From Fructilactobacillus cliffordii (GTDB lineage Bacteria; Bacillota; Bacilli; Lactobacillales; Lactobacillaceae), in the NCBI RefSeq assembly GCF_024029355.1, contig NZ_CP097117.1, positions 620,001 through 684,000 of the forward strand: a stretch of 64,000 bases of DNA, read 5' to 3'. The position numbers and the translations under genes are program-made. A model generated the notes under the pieces. That model was not told where the DNA came from. It saw only the letters and a list, made by a program, of their open reading frames with translations, and did not search any database. Of this stretch, positions 21,275-30,268 are shown piece by piece. Each line of letters opens with the position of its first letter. Position 1 is the stretch's first letter.

Positions 21275-21950
21275 CCTTGTATCCTACTCCCCACACCGTT
21301 TTAATGACGTCTTGGCCATTCGTTGCTTCTTCAATCTTATCTCGTAAGTGACTCATGTGTACCATCACAGTTTTCGCAGAGATCACGCTTTCTTGTTTCC
21401 ACACCCGTTCAAAAATTTCATCAGCAGAAAAAACCCGGTTCGGATGGCTTGCCAGGAGATAAAGAATCCCAAATTCAATCGCCGTTAGTTGAATCTTCTT
21501 GCCTGTATCCGTTACCACTTCGTGTGAATCCCGATTAATGGTTAGCATATCCACGTGAATTTCGTCTGGTTCCGACTTTGTCATGGCGTTCTTACTCCGC
21601 CTTAGCAACGAGTGAACCCGTGCCATTACTTCCAGCGGGTTAAACGGCTTGGTGACGTAGTCATCGGCTCCCGTGGTGAGTCCCTGAATCTTATCTAGGT
21701 CTTCCGTTTTGGCGGATAACACGATAATCGGAATCTGCGAGTCTTTACGAACCCGGTTAATCACGTCAATTCCACTCATCCCTGGCATCATGATATCTAA
21801 AATCATCAAACCAATGTCTGGTTCCGTGTGTAATTTTGACAAAGCTTCTTCTCCATCATAAGCAGCTACTGGCTCGTAGCCTTCGTTTTTAATGTAAATC
21901 TCTAGTAATTGAGCAATTTCTTGATCATCATCTACTACTAATATTTTCAT
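21264..21950 (-). CDS. OmpR/VanR-type response regulator
   Basis: A 228-residue regulator, first gene of the two-component pair. The receiver domain has the acidic pair DDD at 7-9, phospho-acceptor Asp about residue 53 in MILDIMMPG, the Thr/Ser in VLSAKTE and Lys in VTKPFNPLE. The C-terminal winged helix (about 130-228) includes LTAIEFGILYLLASHPNRVFSADEIFERVW and HMSHLRDKIE. All residues needed for phosphorylation are present, unlike the atypical regulator at 38789. It would be activated by the kinase encoded immediately downstream. Targets are not evident from the window. Confidence 0.9.
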   Translation of the reverse strand: MKILVVDDDQEIAQLLEIYIKNEGYEPVAAYDGEEALSKLHTEPDIGLMILDIMMPGMSGIDVINRVRKDSQIPIIVLSAKTEDLDKIQGLTTGADDYVTKPFNPLEVMARVHSLLRRSKNAMTKSEPDEIHVDMLTINRDSHEVVTDTGKKIQLTAIEFGILYLLASHPNRVFSADEIFERVWKQESVISAKTVMVHMSHLRDKIEEATNGQDVIKTVWGVGYKVEG

Positions 21951-22046
21951 AATTAATCCTCTTCTTCATTCTTCTTTTTGTTTAGTTTATCAAATCCCAC
22001 TCTAAAAAAAAGAATTTAGACCAAAGATAAGAAAAACTTAGCAAAC

Positions 22047-22083
22047 TAAAAAACGCATCTACACTAACGTAGATCCGTTTTAA
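22047..22083 (-). terminator. Terminator after the DUF1129 gene
   Basis: ACGGATCTAC pairs with GTAGATGCGT around GTTAGT, followed by six T on the minus strand. It ends the long rsmG-to-DUF1129 gene block. Confidence 0.85.
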
Positions 22084-22091
22084 AAATTAAT

Positions 22092-22823
22092 TTACTTGCG
22101 ACCAGCAAAAATTCCACTGGTAATTTTGAAGCGAGAACGCATGTAAAGAATGGCAACCACCCCAATGGCTCCAATCACGATGTTGATAATTGGGTTAACC
22201 ACTGGATTAATCATCCGTGGTAATAAGTTGGTTCCGTAAAAGACCAGCATCCAGATTAAGAACAACAGGGCCATGATTCCAGCACGAACGAACCAGTTAT
22301 GTTTATGTTGCACGTCTGGAGCAAAGAGTTGGGTGATAAATGGCATTCCGGCTCCGGCAACTAATGAGGAAAGGATGATACAGGTAATTCCTGCTGCACC
22401 TGATTGTTGTGCTGAAGCAGGGGCCATTAACGCCATAATCCCGTACATAAAGTTGAATAAAATTAAGAACCACAAGAAATTGTAAGTGGCATCCGTTAGA
22501 TAACGTTCCTTGGTCATCGGACCAGTTGGTTCCTTCGGCGGGTTCAGGGTATGCTTCACTTTATCTGTTACAGTTCCATACAGGTTCTTGGCAGTTGTTC
22601 CCCGCTTTTGCGCCGCGATAATTTCTTGCACCATTGTTTTAATCAATTCACTTTGTTTTTCCGCTGGGTACTTGGTTTCTGCCAATGCGGCACTAAATTT
22701 CACCATGTATTCTTCGTTACGCTTGGTGAGACCCAGATTAGCAAACTCTTCGTACCGTTCCTTTTGACTAGAATGACGGTGTTGCTGCACGTGGGCATTC
22801 CGCTTTTCGTTTTCAGTTGCCAT
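22092..22823 (-). CDS. DUF1129 family membrane protein
   Basis: A 243-residue protein of the DUF1129 family, a Lactobacillales family of unknown function found downstream of ychF. The N-terminal half (residues 1-110) is hydrophilic, with LGLTKRNEEYMVKFSAAL and a KRGTTAKNLYGT segment that looks like a nucleic-acid- or protein-contact region. The C-terminal half has four membrane helices and a short basic tail. AGGAGG stands 4 bases before the ATG. It is the last gene of the conserved rsmG-parA-parB-DUF951-ychF block. Confidence 0.85.
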   Translation of the reverse strand: MATENEKRNAHVQQHRHSSQKERYEEFANLGLTKRNEEYMVKFSAALAETKYPAEKQSELIKTMVQEIIAAQKRGTTAKNLYGTVTDKVKHTLNPPKEPTGPMTKERYLTDATYNFLWFLILFNFMYGIMALMAPASAQQSGAAGITCIILSSLVAGAGMPFITQLFAPDVQHKHNWFVRAGIMALLFLIWMLVFYGTNLLPRMINPVVNPIINIVIGAIGVVAILYMRSRFKITSGIFAGRK

Positions 22824-22831
22824 AGTTCCTC

Positions 22832-23929
22832 CTATACGTTAAACCGGAAGTTGACGATGTCACCATCTTGCATCACGTAATCCTTACCTTCGATGCGAAG
22901 CTTACCGGCTTCCTTCACGGCTGCTTCACTTTCATATTTATCTAAATCGGCGAATGACATGACTTCCGCCCGGATAAAACCCCGTTCAAAATCCGAGTGA
23001 ATGATTCCCGCAGCTTGGGGAGCTTTGGTACCCCGGAGGAAAGTCCAGGCCTTGGTTTCCTTTCCACCGGCGGTAAAGAAGGTTTCCAAATCTAATAGTT
23101 TGTAGGCTGCCCGAATTAATTTATCTAACCCCGGTTCAGTTACTCCAGCAGCAACTAAGAATTCGTCCTTATCGTCATCATCTAGCTCTGCAATTTCTTC
23201 TTCACTTTCAGCGGCAATCCCAATGGCCTGGGCACCGTGTTCGTTAGCGTACTTTTCTACGGCTTGGAAATACGGATCCTGTTCGGGATGTGCCATCGAA
23301 TCATCACTAATGTTAGCCACGTAGAGAACCGGCTTGGAAGTTAACAAGAACAGTCCCCTTACGATTTTGGCTTCTTCCTCATCAAAATCAATGTCGCGAA
23401 CAGCGCCGTCGTTTTCGAGCACGGGTTTAATCTTGTTTAAAACGTCCAGCTCGGCTTGGGCTTCTTCGCTTCCCTTGGCAGCACGAGTTACCTTGCCAAT
23501 CCGTTTATTAACGGCTTCTAAATCGGCTAGGATTAATTCCAGGTTAATCGTTTCGATGTCAGCAACTGGATCCACCTTATCGGAGACGTGGGTAATGTTG
23601 GGATCGTCAAACGCCCGGACCACGTGAACAATTGCGTCCACCTGTCGGATATTTTCTAAGAACTTGTTTCCCAGTCCTTCTCCGCGGCTGGCTCCTTTTA
23701 CAATTCCTGCGATGTCCGTAAATTCAAAGGTCGTGGGTACCACCTTTTTGGCCGGAATCAACGCTTGAATCCGGGCGAGCCGGTGATCTGGCACTTCAAC
23801 CATCCCCACATTTGGATCAATGGTGGCAAAGGGATAGTTCGCCATCTCGGCTCCCGCCTTGGTGATGGCGTTAAACAGGGTGGATTTTCCTACGTTAGGT
23901 AACCCAACAATTCCCGCTGTTAATGACAT
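22832..23929 (-). CDS. ychF: Redox-regulated ATPase YchF
   Basis: A 365-residue Obg-family P-loop protein. The G1 motif is GLPNVGKST (residues 8-16), switch regions carry ANYPFATIDPNVG, G3 is DIAGIVKGASRGEGLGNKFL, and the NxxD-like base motif is altered, which gives YchF its ATP preference. A helical domain follows, then the C-terminal TGS domain (about 280-365, TFLRGTKAPQAAGIIHSDFERGFIRAEV). It binds ribosomes and is linked to oxidative-stress and translation fidelity control. Length and motifs are standard. AGAGGT precedes the ATG. Confidence 0.96.
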   Translation of the reverse strand: MSLTAGIVGLPNVGKSTLFNAITKAGAEMANYPFATIDPNVGMVEVPDHRLARIQALIPAKKVVPTTFEFTDIAGIVKGASRGEGLGNKFLENIRQVDAIVHVVRAFDDPNITHVSDKVDPVADIETINLELILADLEAVNKRIGKVTRAAKGSEEAQAELDVLNKIKPVLENDGAVRDIDFDEEEAKIVRGLFLLTSKPVLYVANISDDSMAHPEQDPYFQAVEKYANEHGAQAIGIAAESEEEIAELDDDDKDEFLVAAGVTEPGLDKLIRAAYKLLDLETFFTAGGKETKAWTFLRGTKAPQAAGIIHSDFERGFIRAEVMSFADLDKYESEAAVKEAGKLRIEGKDYVMQDGDIVNFRFNV

Positions 23930-23944
23930 CTACATTACCTCTTT

Positions 23945-24133
23945 CTACTTTTCTGCATGTTTTTCTAGTACTTTTTTCATTCGTTTTTCAAACTGACGCC
24001 GGGGCATCATCACAATGTGGCCACATCCCTGACACTCCAGCTTAATGTCAGCTCCCACCCGGATAATTCCCCAGCGGTTCACTCCGCAGGGATGGGGCTT
24101 TTTCATTTCCACTACGTCATGTAACTCGTACAT
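23945..24133 (-). CDS. DUF951 family zinc-ribbon-like small protein
   Basis: A 62-residue basic protein of the DUF951 family, nearly always located between parB and ychF in Bacillota. It carries one cysteine in HPCGVNRW and a CxxC in LECQGCGHIV, probably a small metal or nucleic acid binding fold; the C-terminus is rich in Arg and Lys. GGAGG lies upstream of the ATG. Function unknown. Confidence 0.88.
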   Translation of the reverse strand: MYELHDVVEMKKPHPCGVNRWGIIRVGADIKLECQGCGHIVMMPRRQFEKRMKKVLEKHAEK

Positions 24134-24145
24134 CGAAAATTCCTC

Positions 24146-25033
24146 CTAATCCAGATGAACATCTAGTAACGCTAAGATGCGGTTCAAATCATCGTTAGAA
24201 AGATAATCGATTTCAATCTTTCCCCGTCCAGAATTCGGTCGACTCTCACTGATGGCCACCCGAGTCCCAAATTTATCCTGCAACTGTTCTTCTCCGGCCC
24301 GTAAGTAAAGAGATTTTCGGTTGCGTTGTTTGGTTTTGGTCCGCGGGGTTTCCGTCTGATTTAATTTTTCAATTTCTTTTTCTAACTGCCGCACTGTTAA
24401 CGTTTTTTCCACGGCTTGGTTCGCTAGTTTCACCAACGCCTGCTTATTTTTCACCGCTAGCAAGGTCCGAGCCTGTCCCATTGATAGCTGACCCTTTTGC
24501 AGCATTTCCTTAACAGGAACCGGTAAGTTTAGCAACCGCAGGTAATTAGCAATATACGGTCGGCTCTTTCCCAATCGTTTGGAAACCTGGGCCTGCGTCA
24601 TGTCGAGATTCGTCATCAACATCTCGTAGGCCTTGGCTTCTTCCAATGGATTTAAATCTTCTCGTTGGAGATTTTCCATTACCGCAATTTCCATCATTTG
24701 TGCATCAGTAGCATCCCGAATAATGGCCGGAATAGTCGTCTTACCTGCTGCTTTGGAAGCCCGAAAGCGCCGTTCGCCAGCTAAAATCTCGTAACTAGTT
24801 TGGTGCGGATTAGGTTGGCGCACAATAATAGGTTGAAAAACTCCTGAAACTTTAATCGAATTAGTCAGGTCCTGGAGAGCTTGTGGTTCAAATTTCTTAC
24901 GCGGTTGGTACGGATTCGGGTGCAACGTCGTTAAATCAAGTTGTTGCACCGCTTCGTCGTTTAAACTCAATTCGGTGCCATCAAAGAGTGCATCAAGTCC
25001 CCGGCCGAGCCCCTTACTGTTCTTACTTGTCAT
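24146..25033 (-). CDS. parB: Chromosome partitioning protein ParB/Spo0J
   Basis: A 295-residue CTP-dependent DNA clamp that loads at parS and recruits condensin and ParA for chromosome segregation. The N-terminal KGLGRGLDALF peptide (ParA-contacting) is followed by the ParB/Srx CTP-binding domain with the C motif AGERRFRASKAAG, the central helix-turn-helix (TQAQVSKRLGKSRPYIANYLRLL) and the C-terminal dimerisation domain (GKIEIDYLSNDDLNRIL). It overlaps parA by 11 bp. No intact parS consensus was noticed in this window. Confidence 0.95.
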   Translation of the reverse strand: MTSKNSKGLGRGLDALFDGTELSLNDEAVQQLDLTTLHPNPYQPRKKFEPQALQDLTNSIKVSGVFQPIIVRQPNPHQTSYEILAGERRFRASKAAGKTTIPAIIRDATDAQMMEIAVMENLQREDLNPLEEAKAYEMLMTNLDMTQAQVSKRLGKSRPYIANYLRLLNLPVPVKEMLQKGQLSMGQARTLLAVKNKQALVKLANQAVEKTLTVRQLEKEIEKLNQTETPRTKTKQRNRKSLYLRAGEEQLQDKFGTRVAISESRPNSGRGKIEIDYLSNDDLNRILALLDVHLD

Positions 25034-25790
25034 TGGCAGCCAATACCTCCTTGGTTAGTTCCAAATAAACCTTCGCTCCCTTAGAATGAGGGTCATAATC
25101 AATAATTGGAAGGCCGTGACTCGGCGCCTCCGACAGGCGGACGTTCCGCGGAATAACGGTCTGATAAACTTTTTCTTTAAAGAATTTCCGAACCTCTTCA
25201 TTTACTTGTGTCCCCAAGTTAGTCCGAGCGTCATACATCGTCAGTAATACTCCTTCAATGTAAAGATTCGGATTAAAGTGCTTTTGCACTAATTGGACCG
25301 TGTTTAACAATTGGCTCAATCCTTCTAAGGCATAGTACTCACTCTGCACAGGAATCAGGATAGAATCGCTGGCTGTAAACGCGTTAATCGTAATCAGTCC
25401 AAGCGATGGAGGACAATCAATTAACACAAAGTCGTATTGATCATCAACCGCTCCTAGGGCGTTTTTCAGTCGGGTTTCTCGAGCCATTTGGGGCGTCAAT
25501 TCAATTTCTGCTCCGGATAGCTGGATGGTGGCCGGTACGATGTCTAATCCCTTGTGTTGCGTTTGCATAATCACAGAATCTAACGGTGCTTCGTTAACCA
25601 ACACGTCATAAACGTCGTGTTGAATGGATTGCTTGCTAATCCCTACCCCACTGGTGGCGTTCCCTTGGGCATCGGAATCAACGATTAAAACCCGCTTGCC
25701 AGCACTCGCCAAATCAGCGCCTAGGTTTACAGCGGTAGTTGTTTTCCCGACCCCACCCTTTTGGTTGGCTAAAGCAATAATGTGTGCCAT
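25023..25790 (-). CDS. parA: Chromosome partitioning ATPase ParA/Soj
   Basis: A 255-residue MinD/ParA ATPase that dimerises on DNA with ATP and works with ParB in origin segregation and replication control. It has the deviant Walker A KGGVGKTTT (residues about 11-19) with the signature lysine, Walker A' SDAQGNAT and Walker B-type FVLIDCPPSLG. Length and chromosomal context (rsmG upstream, parB downstream) mark it as the chromosomal Soj type and not a plasmid partition protein. AAGGAGG precedes the ATG. Confidence 0.95.
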   Translation of the reverse strand: MAHIIALANQKGGVGKTTTAVNLGADLASAGKRVLIVDSDAQGNATSGVGISKQSIQHDVYDVLVNEAPLDSVIMQTQHKGLDIVPATIQLSGAEIELTPQMARETRLKNALGAVDDQYDFVLIDCPPSLGLITINAFTASDSILIPVQSEYYALEGLSQLLNTVQLVQKHFNPNLYIEGVLLTMYDARTNLGTQVNEEVRKFFKEKVYQTVIPRNVRLSEAPSHGLPIIDYDPHSKGAKVYLELTKEVLAANDK

Positions 25791-25809
25791 CTGGTAACCT
25801 CCTTGTTTG

Positions 25810-26532
25810 TTATTGAATCGGTTCCTTGTTAGGTGTTCCAGCTTTGCGGGGATACTTAATCGGAGTCTTTTTCATTTTCTTAATCACAATAATGTGGCGC
25901 TCCTCATCGTGAGGAAGCAACGTCAGCGCTTCATCTTCCGTAACCTGACCACCAAGAACATGGATCGCTTTAGTGGCCGCGGTTAATTCTGCTTCGGCTT
26001 GAGCACCCTTTAGAGCAATTAGTGCCCCACCCACTTTAACCAGCGGTAAACACAATTCACTCATCACACTTAAGCGCGCCAGCGCTCGGGCCGTGGCATA
26101 GTCAAACTGTTCCCGATCTGGGGAACGACGTCCTCCAAACTCTTCAGCGCGCGCGTGAACCAGGCGCACGTTACTAAGCCCCAACCGGTCGACTAACTGC
26201 TGTAAGAAGACGATTCGTTTGTTCAAGGAGTCGACGATGGTCACTTGCAGCTCCGGATTTAAAATTTTAAGCGGTAACGACGGAAAGCCAGCTCCTGCCC
26301 CAACGTCAACTAATGTCGTTGCTTTCAGTAGTCCAGGTACGTAAAAAGCCGGAGTTACAGAATCATAAAAATGCTTTAAATATACATCTGGTTCGGCCGT
26401 GATCGTAGTTAAGTTGACCCGTTGGTTATAGTCAACTAACATCCGGAAATAAGCTTGAAATTGCTGCATTTGCCGCTCACTCAAGTTGATTCCCTGTTTT
26501 GCTAAGGCCGCTTGAAACTCTTCTGGCGTCAT
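25810..26532 (-). CDS. rsmG: 16S rRNA (guanine527-N7)-methyltransferase RsmG
   Basis: A 240-residue Rossmann methyltransferase that modifies G527 of 16S rRNA using S-adenosylmethionine; loss gives low-level streptomycin resistance. The SAM-binding motif is LVDVGAGAGFPSLPLKI (about residues 71-87), followed by VDSLNKRIVFLQ and ATARALARLSVMSELCLPLVK. It is the first gene of the rsmG-parA-parB-DUF951-ychF-DUF1129 block. A TATAAT-like -10 near 26610-26615 on the minus strand is the likely promoter, and AGGAGT lies before the ATG. Confidence 0.95.
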   Translation of the reverse strand: MTPEEFQAALAKQGINLSERQMQQFQAYFRMLVDYNQRVNLTTITAEPDVYLKHFYDSVTPAFYVPGLLKATTLVDVGAGAGFPSLPLKILNPELQVTIVDSLNKRIVFLQQLVDRLGLSNVRLVHARAEEFGGRRSPDREQFDYATARALARLSVMSELCLPLVKVGGALIALKGAQAEAELTAATKAIHVLGGQVTEDEALTLLPHDEERHIIVIKKMKKTPIKYPRKAGTPNKEPIQ

Positions 26533-26659
26533 TAATAACTCCTAACTACAGCCGGTTGAACGAATTTGCTCAATCATTTCTCATTTGTATAACTATCATC
26601 ATATTATACATTATAACGAAAATCAGGCGTTTTCGTGAGAAAGAATAAAATTTTGTAAA

Positions 26660-26694
26660 GAAAAAACAGAATCCAAGTGAATTCTGTTTTTTTT
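26660..26694 (-). terminator. Terminator of the nucleoside hydrolase operon region
   Basis: ACAGAAT and ATTCTGT form a stem with flanking A and T runs on both strands; it lies upstream of rsmG and on the minus strand sits 3' of the nucleoside hydrolase gene. Confidence 0.75.
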
Positions 26695-26715
26695 AATCTC
26701 ATTCAAGGAAACTAA

Positions 26716-27630
26716 CTAATCCATTTGTTCCACTTGCGCAATGAACCACCGGTTAAAAGCAGCCGCATCAATGTCAGTTCCAACTAGCGCGTTAGTTTGA
26801 CCGTCATGATAAGCGCCACGAACGTCAGCAACCGTTTCCCCAAGTGCTGGTCCATTCGTTTGAATGTCAATCCAATACGGCGTGGTTGTAACTGATTCAG
26901 GATGCCGGAGGTAGAAAATGGTGTTGACATCGTGCATTGCTACCCCCGCAGCGTTCTGATCACCATCACTAATGATGATGTCGTGTAACATTTTACCGGC
27001 CCGATTCATTTGGTTAATCGTCTCCAGGGTTGAAGGCGTCAACAACGCCTTCATGGTAACATCTAACCCAATCATTACAATTGGAATCCCGGCTTGGTAC
27101 ATAATTTTAGCGGCATCGGGATCGGTAAAGACGTTAAATTCCGCTGCACTCGTCATATTTCCTCGCCCTAAGGTTCCCCCCATGGCGACGATCTGCTTAA
27201 TTTGACCTTTAACTTCGGGATACTGTGCTAACAACAACCCAATGTTGGTATATGAACCAGTCGGTACCAATGTAATTGGTTCGGGACTGTTCATAATGGT
27301 CTCATGCAAAGTAGTGACAGCCGATTGTGGCACTGGCTTAGTCGTCGGCTCGGGAAAATCATACCCCCGCATTCCTGACTCACCATGAATCCGGGCGGCA
27401 TCTTCAAACGGCTTCACTAACGGTTGCTCCGCTCCAGCAGCGACCGGAATCTGGTTGGCTTTGCCAAAGAATTCCAAAATCTTCAAGGCGTTGTTAGTCG
27501 TCTTATCCACGGTTACGTTACCCGCCACCGTCGTAACTAGCTGCACGTCTAAATCAGGATGATTAATCGCCACGGCGAGGGCAGCTGCGTCATCAATTCC
27601 CGGATCAGCATCAATGATAATTCGTTCCAT
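26716..27630 (-). CDS. Inosine/uridine-preferring nucleoside hydrolase
   Basis: A 304-residue enzyme that splits the N-glycosidic bond of ribonucleosides to free base and ribose. The family signature DADPGIDDAAALAVA (residues 6-20) supplies the Ca2+-binding Asp residues; PTGSYTNIGLL and the later MHDVNTIFYL, with the conserved His, fit the active site. It belongs to an operon with a tautomerase upstream (1 bp overlap) and lies downstream of a NupC-type transporter, so imported nucleosides are the probable substrate. Base specificity cannot be assigned by eye. Confidence 0.92.
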   Translation of the reverse strand: MERIIIDADPGIDDAAALAVAINHPDLDVQLVTTVAGNVTVDKTTNNALKILEFFGKANQIPVAAGAEQPLVKPFEDAARIHGESGMRGYDFPEPTTKPVPQSAVTTLHETIMNSPEPITLVPTGSYTNIGLLLAQYPEVKGQIKQIVAMGGTLGRGNMTSAAEFNVFTDPDAAKIMYQAGIPIVMIGLDVTMKALLTPSTLETINQMNRAGKMLHDIIISDGDQNAAGVAMHDVNTIFYLRHPESVTTTPYWIDIQTNGPALGETVADVRGAYHDGQTNALVGTDIDAAAFNRWFIAQVEQMD

Positions 27631-28022
27631 TAGAGTTCTCCGTTCAGAAATTGTTGCTTTCCGTTTCCAAAACTAAAGTCCTCAGCATGGTTAGTGGCGA
27701 AGACAATCATAATGTCTTCTGGTTTCATGCCCATTTCCTGTTGAAAAGCTGCTGCCATATCTTGACAGTACTTTTTCTTTTGTCCCATAGTCCGAGGGGT
27801 CGATAGGATTTCAAACAACAGAATGTCATCCGTTCGTTCGATGCCTAAGCCCGCGTCCATCAATTTCATTTCATAAGATTCGTGCTGCGTCACAACTTGG
27901 AACCGATCATCCTCTGGAACACCTAAATCTTTCCGCGTCAAATCGTAAGCCAGTTGCATCACCTTTTTAATTTCGTCTGGAGTTCTCCGACCTTTTACCA
28001 TATCAATCCGCATTAATGGCAT
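27630..28022 (-). CDS. Tautomerase family protein
   Basis: A 130-residue protein of the two-domain tautomerase superfamily. The start is set at 28022 because this leaves Pro directly after the initiator Met (MPLMRIDM), the catalytic N-terminal proline of 4-oxalocrotonate tautomerase-like enzymes; a GTG three codons upstream would bury it. GGGA lies about 10 bases upstream. A second beta-alpha-beta unit follows (ILLFEILSTPRTMGQKKKYCQDMA, then PEDIMIVFATN). Its link to the adjacent nucleoside hydrolase is by operon only; substrate unknown. Confidence 0.82.
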   Translation of the reverse strand: MPLMRIDMVKGRRTPDEIKKVMQLAYDLTRKDLGVPEDDRFQVVTQHESYEMKLMDAGLGIERTDDILLFEILSTPRTMGQKKKYCQDMAAAFQQEMGMKPEDIMIVFATNHAEDFSFGNGKQQFLNGEL

Positions 28023-28106
28023 TTTCTTCACATCCCATCTCTTAATTTACTTCTATTCTAGCATAGCTCGGCACCGTTCTTCGTGTCCAAACCTTCTAAA
28101 CCAAAT

Positions 28107-28143
28107 AAAAAACGCCTCTGCCTTGCAAAGACGTTTTTTTAAT
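28107..28143 (-). terminator. Terminator of the nupC-like gene
   Basis: ACGTCTTTG pairs with CAGAGGCGT (wobbles) around AAGG, followed by six T on the minus strand. Confidence 0.8.
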
Positions 28144-28154
28144 TTAGTGCTCGC

Positions 28155-29414
28155 TTACCAAACAAAGAGACCCACGATTCCGGCTGACATCAATGATACC
28201 AAGATTCCAGAGAGGAAGAGGTACAGAATGTTTTTGGAAACAAAGTCGTTTTTGTCCCGACTCACGATTCCCTTCAAACAACCTATGATCATGCCGACCG
28301 TACTGAAGTTCGCAAAGGAAGTTAAAAAGACCGTTAATTGAGCTTGATAGTGCGGATTAAAGAAGTGATGGTTGTTAATGTGAGGAGCGATTTGACCCAT
28401 CACCACGAATTCATTCGTAACCAGCTTGGTTCCCATGAATTGGGCAAATTGGAAAGCGTTGTTGACGTCTAGTCCCATTAACCAAGCAAACGGGAACATG
28501 ATAACTCCCAAGATGTGTTCAAGTGATAACCAAGGATTAATCAGACCCAGTAGCTTACTAATCAAAGCAGCTAAAGCCACGAAGGCAATTACGTTGGCCA
28601 CGATAATCAGAATCAACTTCCCGGCACCTAGAATCGAATCCCCTAAGAATGAGAAGAACGGTTCTTTGTGCGGTTTTTCAGGACGATCAGCGACCGTTTC
28701 CTCGGCAATTTGTTCGTCCGCCGTGGAACTACCCCCAATTTGGTAAATAACGTCTTCGCTTGGCGTCACCCGGACGGGATTCAAAATGTTAGTGATGATA
28801 ATGGCGTTTAAAATGTTCAACGGAATCGCAGTCAATACGTATTGACCTGGTACCATCTGGGCGTAAGCTCCCACCATGGCCGCCGTAATACACGACATGG
28901 ACATCATGGCAATTGTCAAGACCCGCTTAGCGGAAATATTTTTCAACTGTAAGCTAGAAACCGCCATGGCTTCCGTGTTCCCTAAAAACATCATTTCAAC
29001 GGCGTAGAACGATTCAAACTTCGGCTGTCCCGTTACGTAGGCCATTCCCCGGCCAATCCATTTGATACAGAAGGGCATAATCCCAAAGTACGTCAAAATA
29101 TCAAACAACGGCACAATCATTAAGATTGGCATCAGAGCCGACGTAAAGAAGTTCATTTGTTTGACGTGGACCCAATCGGGAAAGGCAAAGGCAATTCCCG
29201 TGTAGGATACGTTCACGAGCCACTGGAAACCGCCAGCAATGGCTTTAACCAAATCCCGGCCCAGACTAAAGTTCGTCAGTAAGTAAGCAACTACTAAGTT
29301 TAGCACCAACACTACGATAATGGAGCGCCAGTTAATGTGCTTGTGATCCTTAGAAAAGAGAAATGCAATTCCCAAAAAGACTAATACTCCAATGATATTG
29401 ACCAGTAGATACAT
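28155..29414 (-). CDS. NupC-type concentrative nucleoside transporter
   Basis: A 419-residue membrane symporter of the CNT family that imports nucleosides with H+ or Na+. The N-terminal helices are followed by the Nucleos_tra2 core with the gate segment FLGNTEAMAVSSLQLKNIS and the C-terminal core NEFVVMGQIAPH plus TSFANFSTVGMIIGCLKG, both typical of CNT substrate sites. The ATG at 29414 has AAGGA at 7 bases; a TTG two codons upstream is less likely. The gene precedes the tautomerase and nucleoside hydrolase genes and follows the phosphopentomutase-like gene by 29 bp. Confidence 0.92.
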   Translation of the reverse strand: MYLLVNIIGVLVFLGIAFLFSKDHKHINWRSIIVVLVLNLVVAYLLTNFSLGRDLVKAIAGGFQWLVNVSYTGIAFAFPDWVHVKQMNFFTSALMPILMIVPLFDILTYFGIMPFCIKWIGRGMAYVTGQPKFESFYAVEMMFLGNTEAMAVSSLQLKNISAKRVLTIAMMSMSCITAAMVGAYAQMVPGQYVLTAIPLNILNAIIITNILNPVRVTPSEDVIYQIGGSSTADEQIAEETVADRPEKPHKEPFFSFLGDSILGAGKLILIIVANVIAFVALAALISKLLGLINPWLSLEHILGVIMFPFAWLMGLDVNNAFQFAQFMGTKLVTNEFVVMGQIAPHINNHHFFNPHYQAQLTVFLTSFANFSTVGMIIGCLKGIVSRDKNDFVSKNILYLFLSGILVSLMSAGIVGLFVW

Positions 29415-29443
29415 GTTCAAATCCTTTCGTTATCCAGCAGCAA

Positions 29444-30268
29444 TTAATCGACCGTTACTTGAGCTTCAGGGAGTAAGTTATGTTGGGGCGAGGCCACTAA
29501 ATGTTGTAACCCTAGGGCGGCTAACACCGTACCACCGACTTCACACACATACGGTTTTTCCAGAACGTGATGAGGATCTAGGTTCTGGTTGTAGAGCATG
29601 AACGGCAAAATTTTGTAGGTGGAAAAACCGTCTTTAGACTGGTTATCCCCAACCCGACTGGAAACCACCATTAAGAGATCATCTGAATGCAAACGTTCCA
29701 ACAACTGCTTTAGATATTGATCGACTTCATTTAGTGCATCAGTAAAGCCGTCAAAGTCGTTTTCTTGAACGTAATTTTGCAAACTTGGGACCTGCAGATA
29801 AAAGAAACCCGGAATTTCTTTATCCAACTGGTGATTTAAGACTGCAAACGCATCGTGATCATTGCCGACCTGCAAGTGTCTAGTGTGTTCTTGGGAAAAA
29901 AGGTAACTCATAAACCGAGAAATAATCATCGAATTACTCTGTTTTCCCACTTCTTCAAACACGCTGGAAACTCGGTAGCTCAACGAGCAGTCAAACATTT
30001 CTCGTAACCCCGAGCAGGACTTGTTCACGATTGATCGGGTTCTGGCTAAACCATAAGTTGCAATCGGCCACGTATCCGGATCGTCATCGTTGGCAAAGTA
30101 AATGTTAAACAATCCTAACTTGTGAAACGTTGGTAACGCTGATTCTGATGATTGGTTCAAAACGTGAGTCAACAACGTATCATTATCTGAATTGTGTTGA
30201 GCAGACTCATTATCGGAACGCATTCCTAAGGAAGCCAAATCAACTAGTACCACTCGCTTATAACTCAC
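29444..30268 (-). CDS. Phosphopentomutase-like protein lacking metal ligands
   Basis: A 274-residue protein that resembles DeoB (alkaline phosphatase superfamily) in layout: an N-terminal strand with VVLVDLASLGM, DTLLTHV followed by LPTFHKLGLFNIYF, and a C-terminal MLYNQNL-EVGGTVLAALGL that parallels the end of DeoB. DeoB is about 390 residues; this is much shorter. Where DeoB has DSVGIG, DHGND and TDHTRE, with metal-binding Asp and His, this protein reads LASLGM, SRVGDN and FSTYKI, so the dinuclear metal site seems lost. The GTG at 30268 is favoured because GGAGGG lies 7 bases upstream; an ATG five codons earlier overlaps that site. Probably a non-catalytic paralogue in the nucleoside operon. 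Confidence 0.6.
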   Translation of the reverse strand: MSYKRVVLVDLASLGMRSDNESAQHNSDNDTLLTHVLNQSSESALPTFHKLGLFNIYFANDDDPDTWPIATYGLARTRSIVNKSCSGLREMFDCSLSYRVSSVFEEVGKQSNSMIISRFMSYLFSQEHTRHLQVGNDHDAFAVLNHQLDKEIPGFFYLQVPSLQNYVQENDFDGFTDALNEVDQYLKQLLERLHSDDLLMVVSSRVGDNQSKDGFSTYKILPFMLYNQNLDPHHVLEKPYVCEVGGTVLAALGLQHLVASPQHNLLPEAQVTVD

